A stretch of 64,000 bases of DNA from Pseudisothecium myosuroides (Eukaryota; Streptophyta; Bryopsida; Hypnales; Lembophyllaceae): assembly GCA_951799445.1 (NCBI GenBank), contig OX637287.1:39523724-39587723 (forward strand), given 5' to 3'. Of the stretch, positions 23,350-35,484 are shown piece by piece (positions within the stretch are counted from its first letter, which is position 1; every line of letters starts with the position of its first letter). The notes under the pieces were generated by a model. That model ran no database searches. It worked only from the letters and a program-made list of their open reading frames with translations, and was not told where the DNA came from. A program made the position numbers and the translations under genes.

Positions 23350-26300
23350 TTAAACAATGGATAAGCGAGCTTTTGGAATGGCAGTCAAAGGATGAGCTAG
23401 CACATGTGAAATTCCTTCACCTTCTGACATATCTAAATCCATAGGTTGCAAACCATTACTAGAAAGAGACCAATCAAAAGATTGTAGAAAAGTTGCAACC
23501 ATAATGTGAACCAATGTTGAAGCTAGCATGATGCCTGGACATTGTCTCCGCCCCGCTCCAAACGGTAACAATTCAAAATTTTTGCCTTCCAATTGCATAT
23601 TAGCATGAGGCATCCCATCCAAAAATCTTTCAGGCTTGAAAGTCATAGGGTCCTCCCATGTCCTTGGATCTCGAGCAATAGCTGCAACATTTACTAAAAC
23701 CATTGTTTTTTCTGGTATGTCATACTCCAAAACCTTGCAAGGTTGGGCACTCAAATGAGGAATTAACATAGGAACTGCTGGGTGAAGACAAAAGTTTTCT
23801 TTGACGACAGCTTGTAAATACTTGAGGTGAGGAACATCTGCTTCTTCTACTCTTCGAGACTTGCCTACAATGGTGTCAAGCTCTGCTTGGACCTTCTTCA
23901 TTACAATGGGATGGCGAATGCATTCTGCAATTGCCCATTCGATTGTATCGGTAGTTGTACTAGTACTTCCTATAAAAGCATTCTGTTTTTCAAAAGAAAA
24001 GAAAAGATTAAAGGTGTATTAATTAAAACTATTTACAAGACGAACTTGAAGACTTGAGATCAATAATATAATCTGAAAACTTTCAGTATAAGAACCTTGT
24101 GTTTTTCTTGATGGATTTTTTTAGACATCTACTTATTTTCATGCTAACAATAACATCAATCTTTACATCTTGATGTTACATTTGACCATATTGTTAATTT
24201 GAAAATAGATGGATGTCCACAAAAATTTGTCAAAAAAAACACCGATTTCTTATAGTGTTTTACAAGAGCATAGAAATTTAATGTATGAATGTCATTATAT
24301 AAGTTTCTAATAATTAGATTATGAACCAAAAATGAAAATACCTTCAAGTGGTCCCCTTGTGACTATCTTTAATTCCTTAATTTCAAAAAATTTAACAGTG
24401 AAGTCTTGAATTAAAGAAAAATAAAATATGTTAGCTCTTAATAGTTTTTCTTAATGAAAAGGAATCGCACTCTTACCCACAATGTACTCCTGACGTTGTC
24501 ATTGGTGATGTCAAATTGCAATGTCTCATCCTCCATTTGGTCTAAAAGGACATCTCCCATATCTTTGACAAAAATGGAACCACTTTTTTGTTGTTCAACA
24601 TGCTCAGATATGATTGGGGACATGAAAGCATCCATTCTCTCTCTCAACTCTCGCATTTGACTTTCGAGACCAAAAATGTCCATCCACTTCAAAACAGGCA
24701 TGAAATCACCCGGATTTATAGTTTGAGAATATTCGGCAATGTCCATCAAAATCTTTCTAAAATTGCTCACTTGCTCAAATTCTTGTTCATTATGTTTCTT
24801 TCCCACAGACACTGCCATGAAACGCCTTTTGAGAATCACATGGGACATGATGTTAGTTATAGCCACTTCAATGTAGCTCCTCACAGGCACCACTGTGACA
24901 CCATCTTGGGGAATCACACGCATGACATGAGCGATTTCTTCCTTTTGCACATTTGTTGCTAGTTGAAGTTGTTTGTTGGTGCTGAGTTGTAAGTGTAGTG
25001 TCTTCTTTAAGTGCAGCCTCACAGGTGAGTCTGATACCATGACTATATCTGATATCAAGTATAGTCACAATTGTAAAAAAATGAGTTTCAAACTACAAAA
25101 ATTGCATTAAACTAAGGAAGACTAAAATAAAATGACTTTTATTTCAAGTTAAAAAATGAAGGACTGTCAAATGCCTAGAGTTCTACAAACTAGAAGTGCT
25201 TTAGATTGGAGATGATTGTCAGTTAGACAATTGAAATGACATTGAGATATGACACCCATTATCAACACTGTCGCATTTGTGATAGTTACCTACATTTGGA
25301 TCAAAAAGCGGAAAAGAAAACTAGATATTGATTACTGAAGATGTAGACTATCAAAACATGAAAGTCTATGAAAGCCTACTCTTGGTTTTAGTAGACCTAG
25401 AAACATTATCTTGAAAATTTATAATTTATTCAACATGTCTATGTAATGCATACTAAAGTATGTTGGAATTGTCTTCCAGATGCCAATGAGATCCGTAATA
25501 AAGATAATTCATGTTTAGAAATATTAAATATGCTAAGTTGTCATTAGTGTTGATTATAGGTGCGCATACCTTAATTTTCCTAAACTCTACATTAGAAGAA
25601 GAATGAAACTTGAAGAGGGCCACAAGTTTAGAGAGAGGGGGGAATGCTAGTTGAAAATAGAGGGAAAAGAATTCCCCTGAAAACTACAGGGCAATTGAGG
25701 GAGACTGAATTCCATGAGACAACTTAAATAAAAAATTAAATAAATGTTTAAAAGTTGAAAATTTAACATTAAAATGAATCTGAAATTGCATTTTGATGTG
25801 GCCAAAGTCAGCCACTTGAGATTGCAATATTTTAAAAAAGAATAAAATTTAAAATATTTTTTAAAACTTTATTAAAATAAAATAAAATAATAACAATAAT
25901 AATAATAATTAAAATAAATAAATTCTGGCTATCACTGTTCACTACTTGTAAGGGAGGGAATCCAAATGCGGCCCCATTTTTTTCTCATGCATTCTAATGC
26001 TATCCACCTTGAGCATTCTAGACACTCAAGCTTCTATCTCTTCCATATTTGAAGACAAAATGCAGCTTTCCAAAACACCATCTCCATAACCTCAATCAAA
26101 CTTAGTTTATACAAATGACAATCACTCATTGATTAAGGAAAGGCATGTAACTTTGGGTTGTTCTAGCATTATGATTTTCTGCTTTTAGCCTGTTCATTGA
26201 AGTTATATCCAACAACATGAAATTGGACCTTGTTATGGAAATAACATCTTTCAAACCTTCACCACTTATATGGCAATTGAATATCTTCAATTGCCTTTCA

Positions 26301-27079
26301 AACCTTCACCACTTATAATGTTAAGGCAAGGAAGAGGAGGCAACTCAGTACCTCCAGGAAGAATCACATTGGCAAAAGAGGTTGCAATGCGGCCTGCAAA
26401 ACTGGAGCCATGAGTCTTGAGAATCTCCTCTGCTGCTGCTGGGGAGGTAGCCACCACAACTAGCCTTGGGCCCAACCGTTAAGCACTCTTGAGTCTGCTC
26501 CCATTACGAAGTAGTCCTCATTATATTGCGTAATGTCCCTGTTATCGTGCTTGGCACCCGTTACGGTGCCAGGCACGATAACAGGAACATTATAGTGCCT
26601 GGCACTGTAATCGGCATATGGGCCTCGTGCTTAACGATGTGGGAGGGCCCCTCCCTCAGGCCTCCCTGGCTTTGAGGACCCTGCCCCTCAGGCTCGGGCT
26701 CCCGCCCTCACCTTCGCGGCAGTGCCCTCACAGCCCGGGAAGCCTTCGGGAGGGGGCCTCCCACTATACATAACGACATCAATGGCCCATAAGTCTCGGC
26801 CAGTTTGGCAAAATCCCGCTGTGGGAATTTTCCCAACAAGTGCAAGGAACCGATGACAGGGAGCCCCCGTGGGCCTGGAGGCAAATTCTTGTATTTGCTG
26901 CGTGTGAGCAGCTTGGCAAGCAGAAGAAGGCCAAGCACCACTGCACTGGCAACCTGCACAGCACCATCGCCACATTCACGTGGTTGCACACAGTGAGTAA
27001 TAGTTTGAGCAAAACATTTTCGTTGAGACTTCACTGATATCCACACATTCATCTGGTTGCAGATTAAGTTTGAGCACAT
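23350..27079 (-). pseudogene. P450 locus 3: full-length cytochrome P450 pseudogene
   Basis: Same three-exon layout as the copy at 39.5 kb. Exon 1 is about 27017-26352 (interrupted), exon 2 is 25048-24477 and exon 3 is 23982-23350, with GT-AG introns at the same positions. The membrane anchor, PPGPRGLP hinge, FKPERF and heme loop FGAGRRQCPG are all legible. Lesions: (1) about 290 bp inserted in exon 1 between the PLMSL and LGPRLVVV segments, removing a W; (2) one extra base just after the ATG that corresponds to the start in the sister copy; (3) the K-helix ExxR reads ENFC, losing the arginine needed for heme-pocket folding; (4) the I-helix acidic residue is Ser. It is therefore not a working enzyme. 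Intron 1 (25049-26351) and intron 2 (23983-24476) hold no other genes. Confidence 0.85.
26478..26765. mobile_element. GC-rich palindromic insertion in P450 exon 1
   Basis: Present in locus 3 but absent at the matching point of the sister exon (42215). It is much more GC-rich than the rest of the window in its right half. It contains a near-perfect hairpin at 26538-26585 (20-bp arms starting CCTGTTATCGTGC, 8-base loop) and a second inverted pair, ATGTGGGAGGGCCCC against GGGGGCCTCCCAC, around 26636-26768. The exact ends and a target duplication are not clear. Confidence 0.6.
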
Positions 27080-27690
27080 TTTTGAGGTTTAACTGATAAC
27101 TACACATGCAATCTGTGGAGCATATTGGCTAACTTGAAAAAACATTTGGAGATTAAAATGACATCTACACATTCATGTCGTTCTACTGATTTGAGAAAAC
27201 ATTTTGAGACTCAACTGATATAGATACTCATCTACCCATTCCTATGGTTACACATAGTATCTAGTTTGAGCAAAAAATTTGAGGCTGAACTGATGTCATC
27301 ACTCAAGAGGGTGAGCCTGCATAAGATTGTTTGGAAAAAGCAGAGAAAGGAAGCGTACACTCCAAGCTCCAGAAGGCATCATCATTGTCACCATGGCCGA
27401 GAAAATTGATGGCCAGGCTTGTTCACTTTGAATGCAAGTGAGCAAGTGGTGTTCAAAGAAATACTCAGAATTCGCAGTCACAGGACTTCAGTGTTAGTGC
27501 AAATGGCTCCAAGTGGCCACAATGTTGTTCAAAAATCAAAATGTACGCAAGACAGACAGTATGCTATTGGCAGTGCATGCTGGCTCCCATTATAAGGGTG
27601 CACGAACTCTCATAAACTAAGCATTGATAATTCAAGTGGTCAAGAACAATGTGTCAGATTCCACAACCTGGTACTTTGAAATTGGCAAGT
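27080..27690 (-). promoter_or_regulatory. Upstream flank of P450 locus 3, conserved among P450 copies
   Basis: 27410-27690 matches 42798-43060 and 14326-14515 (gcaagtgagcaagtg, ggcactgcatg.tggctcccattata, gtgtcagattccacaacctgg.a). Conservation in three copies beyond the coding region shows the promoter was duplicated with the gene. A 'cattataag' TATA-like motif lies near 27592 on the plus strand; no core promoter could be assigned with confidence on the gene strand. Confidence 0.45.
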
Positions 27691-28153
27691 ACGTAACTCT
27701 TAGAGAAGTGGTGTCAAACTGTCAATGCCCTGCACAGTACGTAACCAAATACGTAACGCTTAGGGCAGCTTTCCATGCAGAGGTCAGGCCAATTTGCTGT
27801 GTCAGAGGCCAAATATCTTCACTTCACTTGTGATTGGATAAAACGTTGATATCAGCCCCAACCCCTTTACAGTTACAGTTTACACTTAGAAGCCGGGCCA
27901 ATTTGGTGAAATGAATTTTTTATTCAAAAAAGACATGATCTGACATGGCCCGAGCTCGCTAAATTGGGTGCACCAAAAATGGGTGGCCAATTCTTGGCCT
28001 CAGGGCCTAAGTCAGATTTCAATCAAAGATTCTTTTTTTATAAAATATTATTTTTTTCAACAAATTACATCCATTAGATTTTGTGCAATCGGCCCTAAGG
28101 GGATTTGGCCCAGCCTCTATGTGTAAAGTGACCTTGAAAATTTTGGCCCCTCC
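27691..28153. other. No gene identified
   Basis: Contains repeats of 'gccctgcacagtacgtaac' that also occur at 29166 and 45875-45935. This phrase marks the duplicated P450 neighbourhood. The right half has 'ggcccagcctctatgtgtaaagtgacc', which is echoed after the MITE at 28845. Confidence 0.4.
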
Positions 28154-28161
28154 CTCTCTCT

Positions 28162-28678
28162 CCCGGGTACGCAACTCATGTATTATACACAGGGGTCATC
28201 GGCATTAAAATGGCTCAGAGGACGGCTTTTGTAAAAATTATATCAAATTAAAAAGACCAAAAAGCTGGGTGAAGACCAAATTATAAAAAAATTAAATGTA
28301 GAAAATGTTCAATTGCATACATATGAGAAAAAAACTAACAATATATATGAAGAATTGAAACATCTATGCATAGTTTTAAAAATTCTTTACAAAAAGTTCC
28401 CTCCAATTAAAATTAAAATTTTATTAAAAAGCCCAAAAAGTTGGGTAGCTTGTCCTATGATACATGTATTAAAAAAACTCATATAATTAGTTTTTTAATG
28501 CTATTATTGTCCCCAAAGAAATATCATTTCATATATATAATTACATTTTTGGATTCCTTGTTAAAAGGGCTACAAGAGTTTTCTACATTAAAACAAATTG
28601 TATCCCTTGAAATTAGACTAAAATTCATTATAAGTAATTATAATCAGGGCCATATAATATGGGAGTTGCATACCCGGG
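28162..28678 (+). mobile_element. 517-bp non-autonomous inverted-repeat element, 8-bp TSD (copy 2)
   Basis: Nearly identical to the reverse complement of 5057-5574, differing by roughly one base of length and very few substitutions. Ends are CCCGGGTACGCAACTC and GAGTTGCATACCCGGG. Flanked by the 8-bp duplication CTCTCTCT (28154-28161 and 28679-28686). The near-identity of the two copies implies recent activity of an autonomous relative elsewhere. Confidence 0.9.
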
Positions 28679-28686
28679 CTCTCTCT

Positions 28687-29850
28687 CTTTTGTAGGTTTT
28701 ATTGAATTGGCCCGGCTTCTTGATCTCAAGGCCTTTACATATGAGAGAATTGGCCCCGGTTATAATCTTCTTCTAATGGGTAGTTGAGGATGGCCTCCAG
28801 CCCAAAAGGGGCTAAATTTGTACTCAAGGAGAATTGGCCCAACCTCTAGATGTAAAGCAGCCCTTAGAACTCTTTTTTTAAGGCTTTCTAGTGCTAGATT
28901 GCATCAGAAAAAAATAATTTGGCTAAAAAATTGCAATAAATTGTAAAAAAATTCACAAAAAAATTTAAAACTTAAATAAAATCTTGGATGAAATCGCTAG
29001 ATTGTGGATGAAAATAGAATGATGGACTTGTAATATGTGCTAATGTGATATATTTAATACAATATGTGAATGAATGTTGAAATTTGGAGCCCCACTATAA
29101 TGTTTTATATCGCCAGTTTGGCACTCCCGTGCATGATGGTATGTAAACCTTGAAGAAATGGTGGGAATGCCCTGCACAGTACGTCACCCTTACATAAGTT
29201 GCTACAGTAGGGGCTTTCAAGTATATTACGGAGCACTTATGAGTTGGGGTGGAATCTCACCAGTTGCCTCGTTTGACTCCTGGCTTCAGTTCGTGGCTCC
29301 ACCAGTTGTATTGAATTGGATGATTGTTGAATTCAAGCACTTGTGGTCATTATTTATTTAACCCTTGAACAACGCGGAGGACGTTTGGCGTCCGATGAAT
29401 GACAGAGTATCTTTGCATGTGGACAGAAGTGTAACTATTCATCGTCGGAATTTTGTTGTGAAAAGGGTAGGTCTTCTACCAAGTAGGTCAATTTCCAATG
29501 AGTGCTTTTCCATTTGCTTAAGGCAATGATTCACACGGCAGTGAGTGTAAATCTAGTTGCAACTCTAAAACAAAGAGTTACAGATCAAGTGCTAATGCCC
29601 ATTGCTCTAACTCAAGTAGCAAAATTTGTTGTTCAATTTGTTGAAATATAATGTGTAGATTTTACTAGTTTCTCACAGGTAGGTAGATTATATGCTTGTT
29701 TCCTTTTCAAGAATATTAGATATTTTTAGATGATTATTTTTATTTGCACTAGGAACGGGGAACTGAATCAGGGAAAGTATCCTTCAGAACAATTTAGTGG
29801 CAAATCTTTTCTCTGTAAACCGGGAATGGCAATTTGGGAACCAGAGATGT
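28687..29850. repeat. Dispersed non-coding repeat, second copy at 37.3 kb
   Basis: 28885-29135 is related to 37310-37550 ('gattgca.cagaaaaaaataattt.gct', 'atcttggatgaaat', 'atgtgctaatgt', 'ccactataa.gttttat.tcgcca.tttggca'). 29150-29240 belongs to the 'gccctgcacagtacgt' family. No gene is seen in this stretch. Confidence 0.5.
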
Positions 29851-29860
29851 ATAAGCTTAA

Positions 29861-30984
29861 CCCCTAAAGGATCAGCATGCATTTTTTGGCAATATAGAAA
29901 TTTTGGGCAAGTACGTGTGACTGGAGATTTGCATATTTTGGGCTGGAATTTTTATAGAAGGTGGGGACGAGGAATATCTTTCATGTGCACCAAATTCCAT
30001 GACATTTGGAAATACGAGTCAAAAGTTATGGCCTAATATGTTGTTTGTTTCTGAACTTGGGCAGTCCGGGCAGATCAGAAAAAAATCACTTTTTTCAAAA
30101 ATAAAATTTTGAAATTGGTTTATCATATATATACATATACGTGGAAAGCTTTGAATCATTCCATTCTGATCAATGAGTCAAACGTTATGAGGATTTTTAG
30201 TTTGCGGGCAATTATGGATTGTCTACTCTAAAATAAACTTTGAAGTCATTTATTTCACTCAATTTTCAATATTTAAAAAACAAAACAAAATTGTAGGATG
30301 TAGATTGTTTATTACAACATTGCAACCATTGGGATGGGCATTTTTCAATTCCATAATTAACTTCTTAACAATTTAGTGTTTTGTACCATTCTCTACTACT
30401 TTCTACTTACAGTAGAACCTCTCTTAGTGCATAGTGTTGGGACTATGCACTAAGAGAGGTTTATGCATTTGGAGAGGTGCAGTATTGTTCATTGCCTAAT
30501 GTGGCTTCTAACTAAATGACCTCCAACCATTGTTCAACAATAAAGGCTTCAAAGTACAATTTCTTTTAGTGCATATTATGCACTAACATAATATGCACTA
30601 AGAGAGGTTCTACTGTACTATTTTTTTCCTATATGTTGTACAATTCCAAATTTCAAGCATGTAGCCAACTTGCCCTGAAGAAATAATCCAAAGAAGCACA
30701 ACCATTTTGGAATTTTTTTCATAATAATATGACCTTGTGAAGTGCAACTGCCCGATTTTTCGCAGGGCTAAAAAAAGGACTTTTGCCACTTCAAATGCTA
30801 ATATCTTCCAATCTACAAGATGGAAATTTCTGAAATTTTTTCCACATATTTTCAAACCAGAGTACTACAAGATCCTACAGTTATATGTGTCCCAAAATGA
30901 TATTTTTCAAAAATTTGATACTTGTACCAAAAATGGCAGTTTTGGAGCATTTTTGGTGAGAACATAGTCAAGGAACTTTAGGGG
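29861..30984 (-). mobile_element. TTAA-flanked element A, 1124 bp (contains a pogo-type MITE)
   Basis: Ends CCCCTAAAGG and CTTTAGGGG, flanked by TTAA at 29857-29860 and 30985-30988. The interior matches elements B and D in the opposite orientation, including the 'ctcataacttttgactcatt' and 'ggcagttttggagc' phrases. Without the nested 206-bp element the length is about 916 bp, like its relatives. No transposase frame. Confidence 0.8.
30410..30615. mobile_element. 206-bp pogo/Emigrant-type MITE
   Basis: Ends CAGTAGAACCTCTCTTAG and the matching inverted sequence, flanked by TA (30408-30409 and 30616-30617). The Emigrant/Lemi1 (pogo-like Tc1/mariner) family of plants has ends beginning CAGTAAAACCTCT with TA duplication, so the assignment is good. 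Two internal hairpins repeat the 'tagtgcata..tatgcacta' motif. It is inserted in TTAA element A at a point where elements B and D are continuous. Confidence 0.85.
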
Positions 30985-30988
30985 TTAA

Positions 30989-31900
30989 GCTTCCCCCCCG
31001 TTGAATTTCTTTTGCATTGTATTGTGCTTTTGCTAGCTTATCTTTTTTGTTTTCCAATCACAGGGATCGGTTGCTTTTCATTGGTAGGTTAGTAGAAAGA
31101 GCCAAAATAACTTAGTATAAATACTCAAATGGATTGCATTGCCCATGCCCATGCCTATGGGAGTCATTTGGAACTTTGTCATTTGGTCCCCGCATCATGT
31201 AAATTATTCACAAGATGTTCAATCAAAAAGGTCTTCTTGTGACCAAGATTCTTTGGTCCATTGTGGGCTATTGTTTGGAAACTACAAAATATTCTTCACT
31301 ACCTCTGTCTCTGTTGTGGGCACACAAATGCAAATGAAAGCCTATTACACTACACTACAGAGCTGTGATGAGGTTGAGGTTTATCACAAATTGCCAATCC
31401 ACAAACAACGGTAAGCTTTAGAAATGGAGAGTTGAAGTTTGCATATAGCAGGAGGCAATTTTTCAGCCGCTTGCTTCTTCTGCAGTTTAGCCAAGCCCAT
31501 ATGCATTTGCCAACCTTGTCCCGTGTTTTCCAAGCATAAAAACAGATTTTCAAAAAATGAAACCACAAAAAACTCCTCACGGTGATTACAAGTAAGGTAG
31601 ATGCACCAGTAACCGGATCACGCCTAGTACCCAACATGTAGCCTGTAGGGTGCGCTATTTCCAACCAAGGCTCGAACTTAAGCTTGGAATGTGTGTTTTC
31701 TTGTCTTTTTCAAGGTGGGAATTAATAAGGTCATAGCACATGCCTCCGAAGTAGTGAGCAAATAAGTAGTTTGGCTATGATTGGAATTGAAAGACTCTAG
31801 ACATTGGCTACTAGTCAAGAGTACTTTTTGGCTCCCCAAATTCACAAGTAATTTCAATTTTGGGAATAAAATTCTGAAAATTTTACTATCCCCATATTTC
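30989..31900. other. No gene identified
   Basis: A minus-strand frame (31350-31664) and a plus-strand frame (31139-31414) overlap each other and show no family character. The AT content and the lack of splice-consistent extension argue against a gene. Confidence 0.3.
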
Positions 31901-34140
31901 CTATCTTCCTACATGAAAAAAATTGAAGATACATGTAGGTACTTTTGGAGATACTTGTAGGGAACTCTACAATCAAAGTATGGTTACACTAATGGTTAGG
32001 GGTGTTGCTACCATACTGCATACGATTTGCTCCAAAATTGCTTAAATGATCGGTTATTGGTGCATCTACCTCAACTCATTAGAAACTTTGTCATTGGGAT
32101 CGATTCTCTTGGACATTAGCTCCACATCAACTCAAATTCTTTAGGGCGTCAATGCAGGAATGGATTTCCATGGAAGATGCTGTTTGAAGTGGGTCCTACG
32201 GGCCAAATTTACCCCTGGAAAAAACGTAGGAATTTTTATTTGCCACATGATAAAATTTGCAAATTTTGAATCTATTTTTGCAATGAGAGACCCCAAATTA
32301 GGTAGGAGAGGTCAAGAACATACTCTAAACACGGTTCAAAATAGGGGACTTTTATTTACATTTACCTTAGAGAACACAAAATTCTCCCTACTGCTCCCAC
32401 TTCTAATGGAGGATTTAGCGTCTTACGATCTCCATGGCCAGCTTCCTCATTGTGTGCAGTCAAGAAATTGCTCAATTGAATTGAAATCATGCAACCAATG
32501 GTTGGTGTGTGGTAGTTAAATCTTAGTGAATACGATCATTATTGGTATGCCTTGTGCCGTTGCCACAGTACAATATAATAAAATAAAAGTAAAAGTAATT
32601 TTCTAATTTTTTAATGTGGTGAGTTGAAATGTCACAAAACAAAGCCCATGCACCCTTCCTTGCACAGGACTTTTGGTCAGGACTAGGAATGCGACTCGAA
32701 GATGCACAGTTTCACATATCTCTCCAGAACAAACAAAACAAACATACAACCTAGCTTAAGGTATAGACTAGTGTGCCCCTTGCCATTGCCACAGTCAAAT
32801 TAAAAATAAAAGTAATTTTCTAAAATTTGCAGCCACTAACAAAACCGAGTACAAAGCTGAAATGTTGAATAGGGCACTACATTTTGTCAATTTCAACAAA
32901 TATTTCAAATGCAAGGGCATTAAGATTTAACAATGGTCCACATTGCAATCTATACTCTTTCTACAATGGCTAGTGCAATCTCATGCTCTCAGTTCCAAAA
33001 AAAATTCAAATATTGTGAGAACCAACATCATTCGCATGTTTGTCAAATTGTTTATATTTTAATTTATATAAATGCCAATTTCCTTCAATTTTTGTGTACA
33101 ACAATTTGAAATGATGTATACCAGCATGCCAAGGCACAAAAGGTTTTTTTGGGGTTTTAAGAACAAATTGACAAAAGGTAAAGTAATTCCAAATCATGGT
33201 GAATAAACTCTTCAAACTTCCGTGGTAATGTGTAGTATGCTGCACACTACAACTTTTGTATATCCACTTTTGGACTTTGTCCATTAATGCTTATGGTATA
33301 GTTGTTTGAATGAAAACATTTCAGATTTACACTCAGTTTTGTTAATGGCTGTTAGATCCAAAAATAACTCAGAAATATTCAATTTTTGTAGTTTAGGTCT
33401 AAATGCCACGAAACAAAGCCTGTGCTCTTCTCCTCGCTAAGAGCTTTCCGATGGTGCCAAGTATGGGACCGGAAGAAGTACGGTCCAAGAGATCTCACCG
33501 TAACAAACAAACAAAACAAACAATCTAACTTAAGGTAATGGATGGATGGACTAGTGTGCCTTGTGTTGTTGCCACAGTCAAAATGAAATAAAAGTAATTT
33601 CTTAATTTTTTTTTATTCATAAAAACTTCAAACTTCAATAACTTCACACTGTAGGTGCACTGGATATCAATATTGTCGGGTGCCATGTGAGCTCTCCACA
33701 AATTCACCGCCATGGCATTGTGCCAAATGGACTATAGGAACGCAGCTTCCTTTTGGGGCCCATAAGGTAGCAACACCCATAACCGTCAAAATAAGCAATT
33801 CAGCATAATTGGAGACACCTTAATGTAGAAATGATATTTTTTTAGTATTAGCAACTGAAAATCATGAATTTTCAAAAAAAAAAATAGAATTTTTGGATAA
33901 GGCATCTATTTTTTATGAATTTTCAAAGTACAACTCCCTAGGGCACTCTAAACCACAGTCTAGTAAATCTGCCTTGATTCTAGCACCAAAATCTTAAAAA
34001 ATCAGAGCCCACCAACCACAATTAAGCATTGGGCACGGTTTCAAAGTACATTTGAAGACACTTTAAGGGAACTCTACTATCAATTATGGGTACACTAACG
34101 ATTATGGGTGTTGCTACCTTAGTACATAGCCCATATAGTA
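31901..34140 (+). repeat. Imperfect segmental duplication, non-coding
   Basis: 31965-32040 and 34045-34130 share 'gggaactctac.atcaa..tatgg.tacactaa.g.tta.gggtgttgctacc'. 32630-32830 and 33400-33610 share 'aaacaaagcc.tgc..cttc', 'aacaaacaaaacaaaca', 'ctagtgtgcc.ttgc' and 'aaaagtaatttctaa'. A further copy of the latter phrase is at 32540-32610. No protein of known type is encoded. Confidence 0.55.
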
Positions 34141-34410
34141 GTCCAAACAACTTGCCAATCTGGGTTGAATGTTGGTCAAAGGTGTCCAGACCATTTGGAT
34201 GGAATTGTTTTCTTCGGCTAAAGGAATTGAATTGAGTAAGTGGAGTCTTCTACCGCTCTGATAGTCGTATAATCCAAGAAGGGGGTATCGAGCCCCCACT
34301 GCCAATGAGCCGGATCAAGAAGGAGGTCATGTAAGTTTATGACCCCGATACAATGTATAGGGCAATGCTTGAGGAGGAGGAGATTGCGGCAAACAAAGGC
34401 CCAATTAGGC

Positions 34411-34675
34411 ATTAGGAAAAATTTCATCCCTCAAGGGGGCTGCCAGTTTATTGATTTTTTGGACCCTCAGGGTGCAATTACAGAAAAAAAAATTGAAAAA
34501 ATTGAAAAAAAGAACTTAAAATTTTTCCAATCTAACGTGGCGCCAACAGCGTTGACTTGGCACCAGTAGTGCCAAGTCATTTTTCAATTTTTTTTTTAAA
34601 ATAGTATATTTTTTTTTTGAATGCATCGGGGGTATCTCACTCATGGCCCCCTTGAGGGCTGAAATTTTTCCTAAT
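34411..34675. mobile_element. 265-bp MITE with 30-bp inverted ends
   Basis: The left arm 34411-34440 (ATTAGGAAAAATTTCATCCC, continuing TCAAGGGGGC) is mirrored by 34646-34675 with about one mismatch. The interior contains A- and T-runs and a short hairpin around 'acttggcacc.gtagtgccaagt'. No clear target duplication; superfamily unassigned. Confidence 0.65.
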
Positions 34676-35190
34676 GGGGGTGGAGCTCGACAAGGAGGTA
34701 GTTTGTTTACCACAATCTTTAATGATGAGCAGCAATTGCTCGACATAAACCACGGGCGGGAATGAAAATTTTGAAAATTTTGCAGAAATCGTGGGCAAGA
34801 ATGAACAATTTGGATGAAAAATGCATAATGCCTGATTACGCGATTTTGCCTGCATAATCGGGTAGTACGACTCCATTGCGACATAGAACCTGCCCCACAA
34901 ATGAACGGGACAATTCTTGGCTGTGGTTTACAAAGGAGTGGAGCTCTATTCCTCCCTTTTTTAATTGTCACCACATGCACACAACAAACAAAACCAAAGT
35001 AACTTTGCACACCCTTGGTGGCTGGGATCATCAATATCTGTCTAGATGCAGTGAACTGATCGTTGCTCTCAACACACTGACGGCCCAGGAGGGTAATTGC
35101 TTGATGTTGGGAATGGAAATTTACCAAGGCTTTTTTTTGGGCTTCATAACATTCAGTAGCAGTCACTGGCTCTGCCCTCCCCCGAACAAA
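34676..35190. other. No confirmed gene
   Basis: A 244-residue open frame on the minus strand (34516-35250) covers this stretch. It runs through the 34.4 kb MITE and the 35.2 kb hairpin and has no family character, so I regard it as fortuitous. Confidence 0.4.
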
Positions 35191-35254
35191 ATGGTGTGGA
35201 ATATACCACACCATTTCATCCAAGGGATGAAATGGTGCGGTATATTCCACACCA
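35191..35254. repeat. Perfect-stem hairpin with 31-bp arms
   Basis: Arm 35191-35221 (ATGGTGTGGAATATACCACA...) pairs with 35224-35254 with one mismatch and a 2-base loop. Each arm itself contains the small palindrome 'gtgtggaatat.ccacac'. Related 'gtgtgggatattccacac' phrases occur at 38210-38300. It may be a collapsed MITE. Confidence 0.75.
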
Positions 35255-35484
35255 TATCAGTAACTACTGATTTCGTGCGGACAGTTGTCAATATTTGTTA
35301 GAACTGAACTTCGAGCCCGCGCCGCAACTGTACACTGAAGTAGTAGAAAATTAAAAATTTCCAAGTAAAACTGAATACAAAACAATAGGATCTTTAAACA
35401 AAATGCCATAATGGATTCATTGAGAGTATTGATTTCTATGTTATTGTAGAATTACCTCACTTTGAATTGGAACCCATTTATGCA

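Noticed and set aside
34516..35250. 244-residue minus-strand open frame
   Set aside because: It runs through a MITE end and a hairpin, has no domain character, and its composition follows the underlying repeats.
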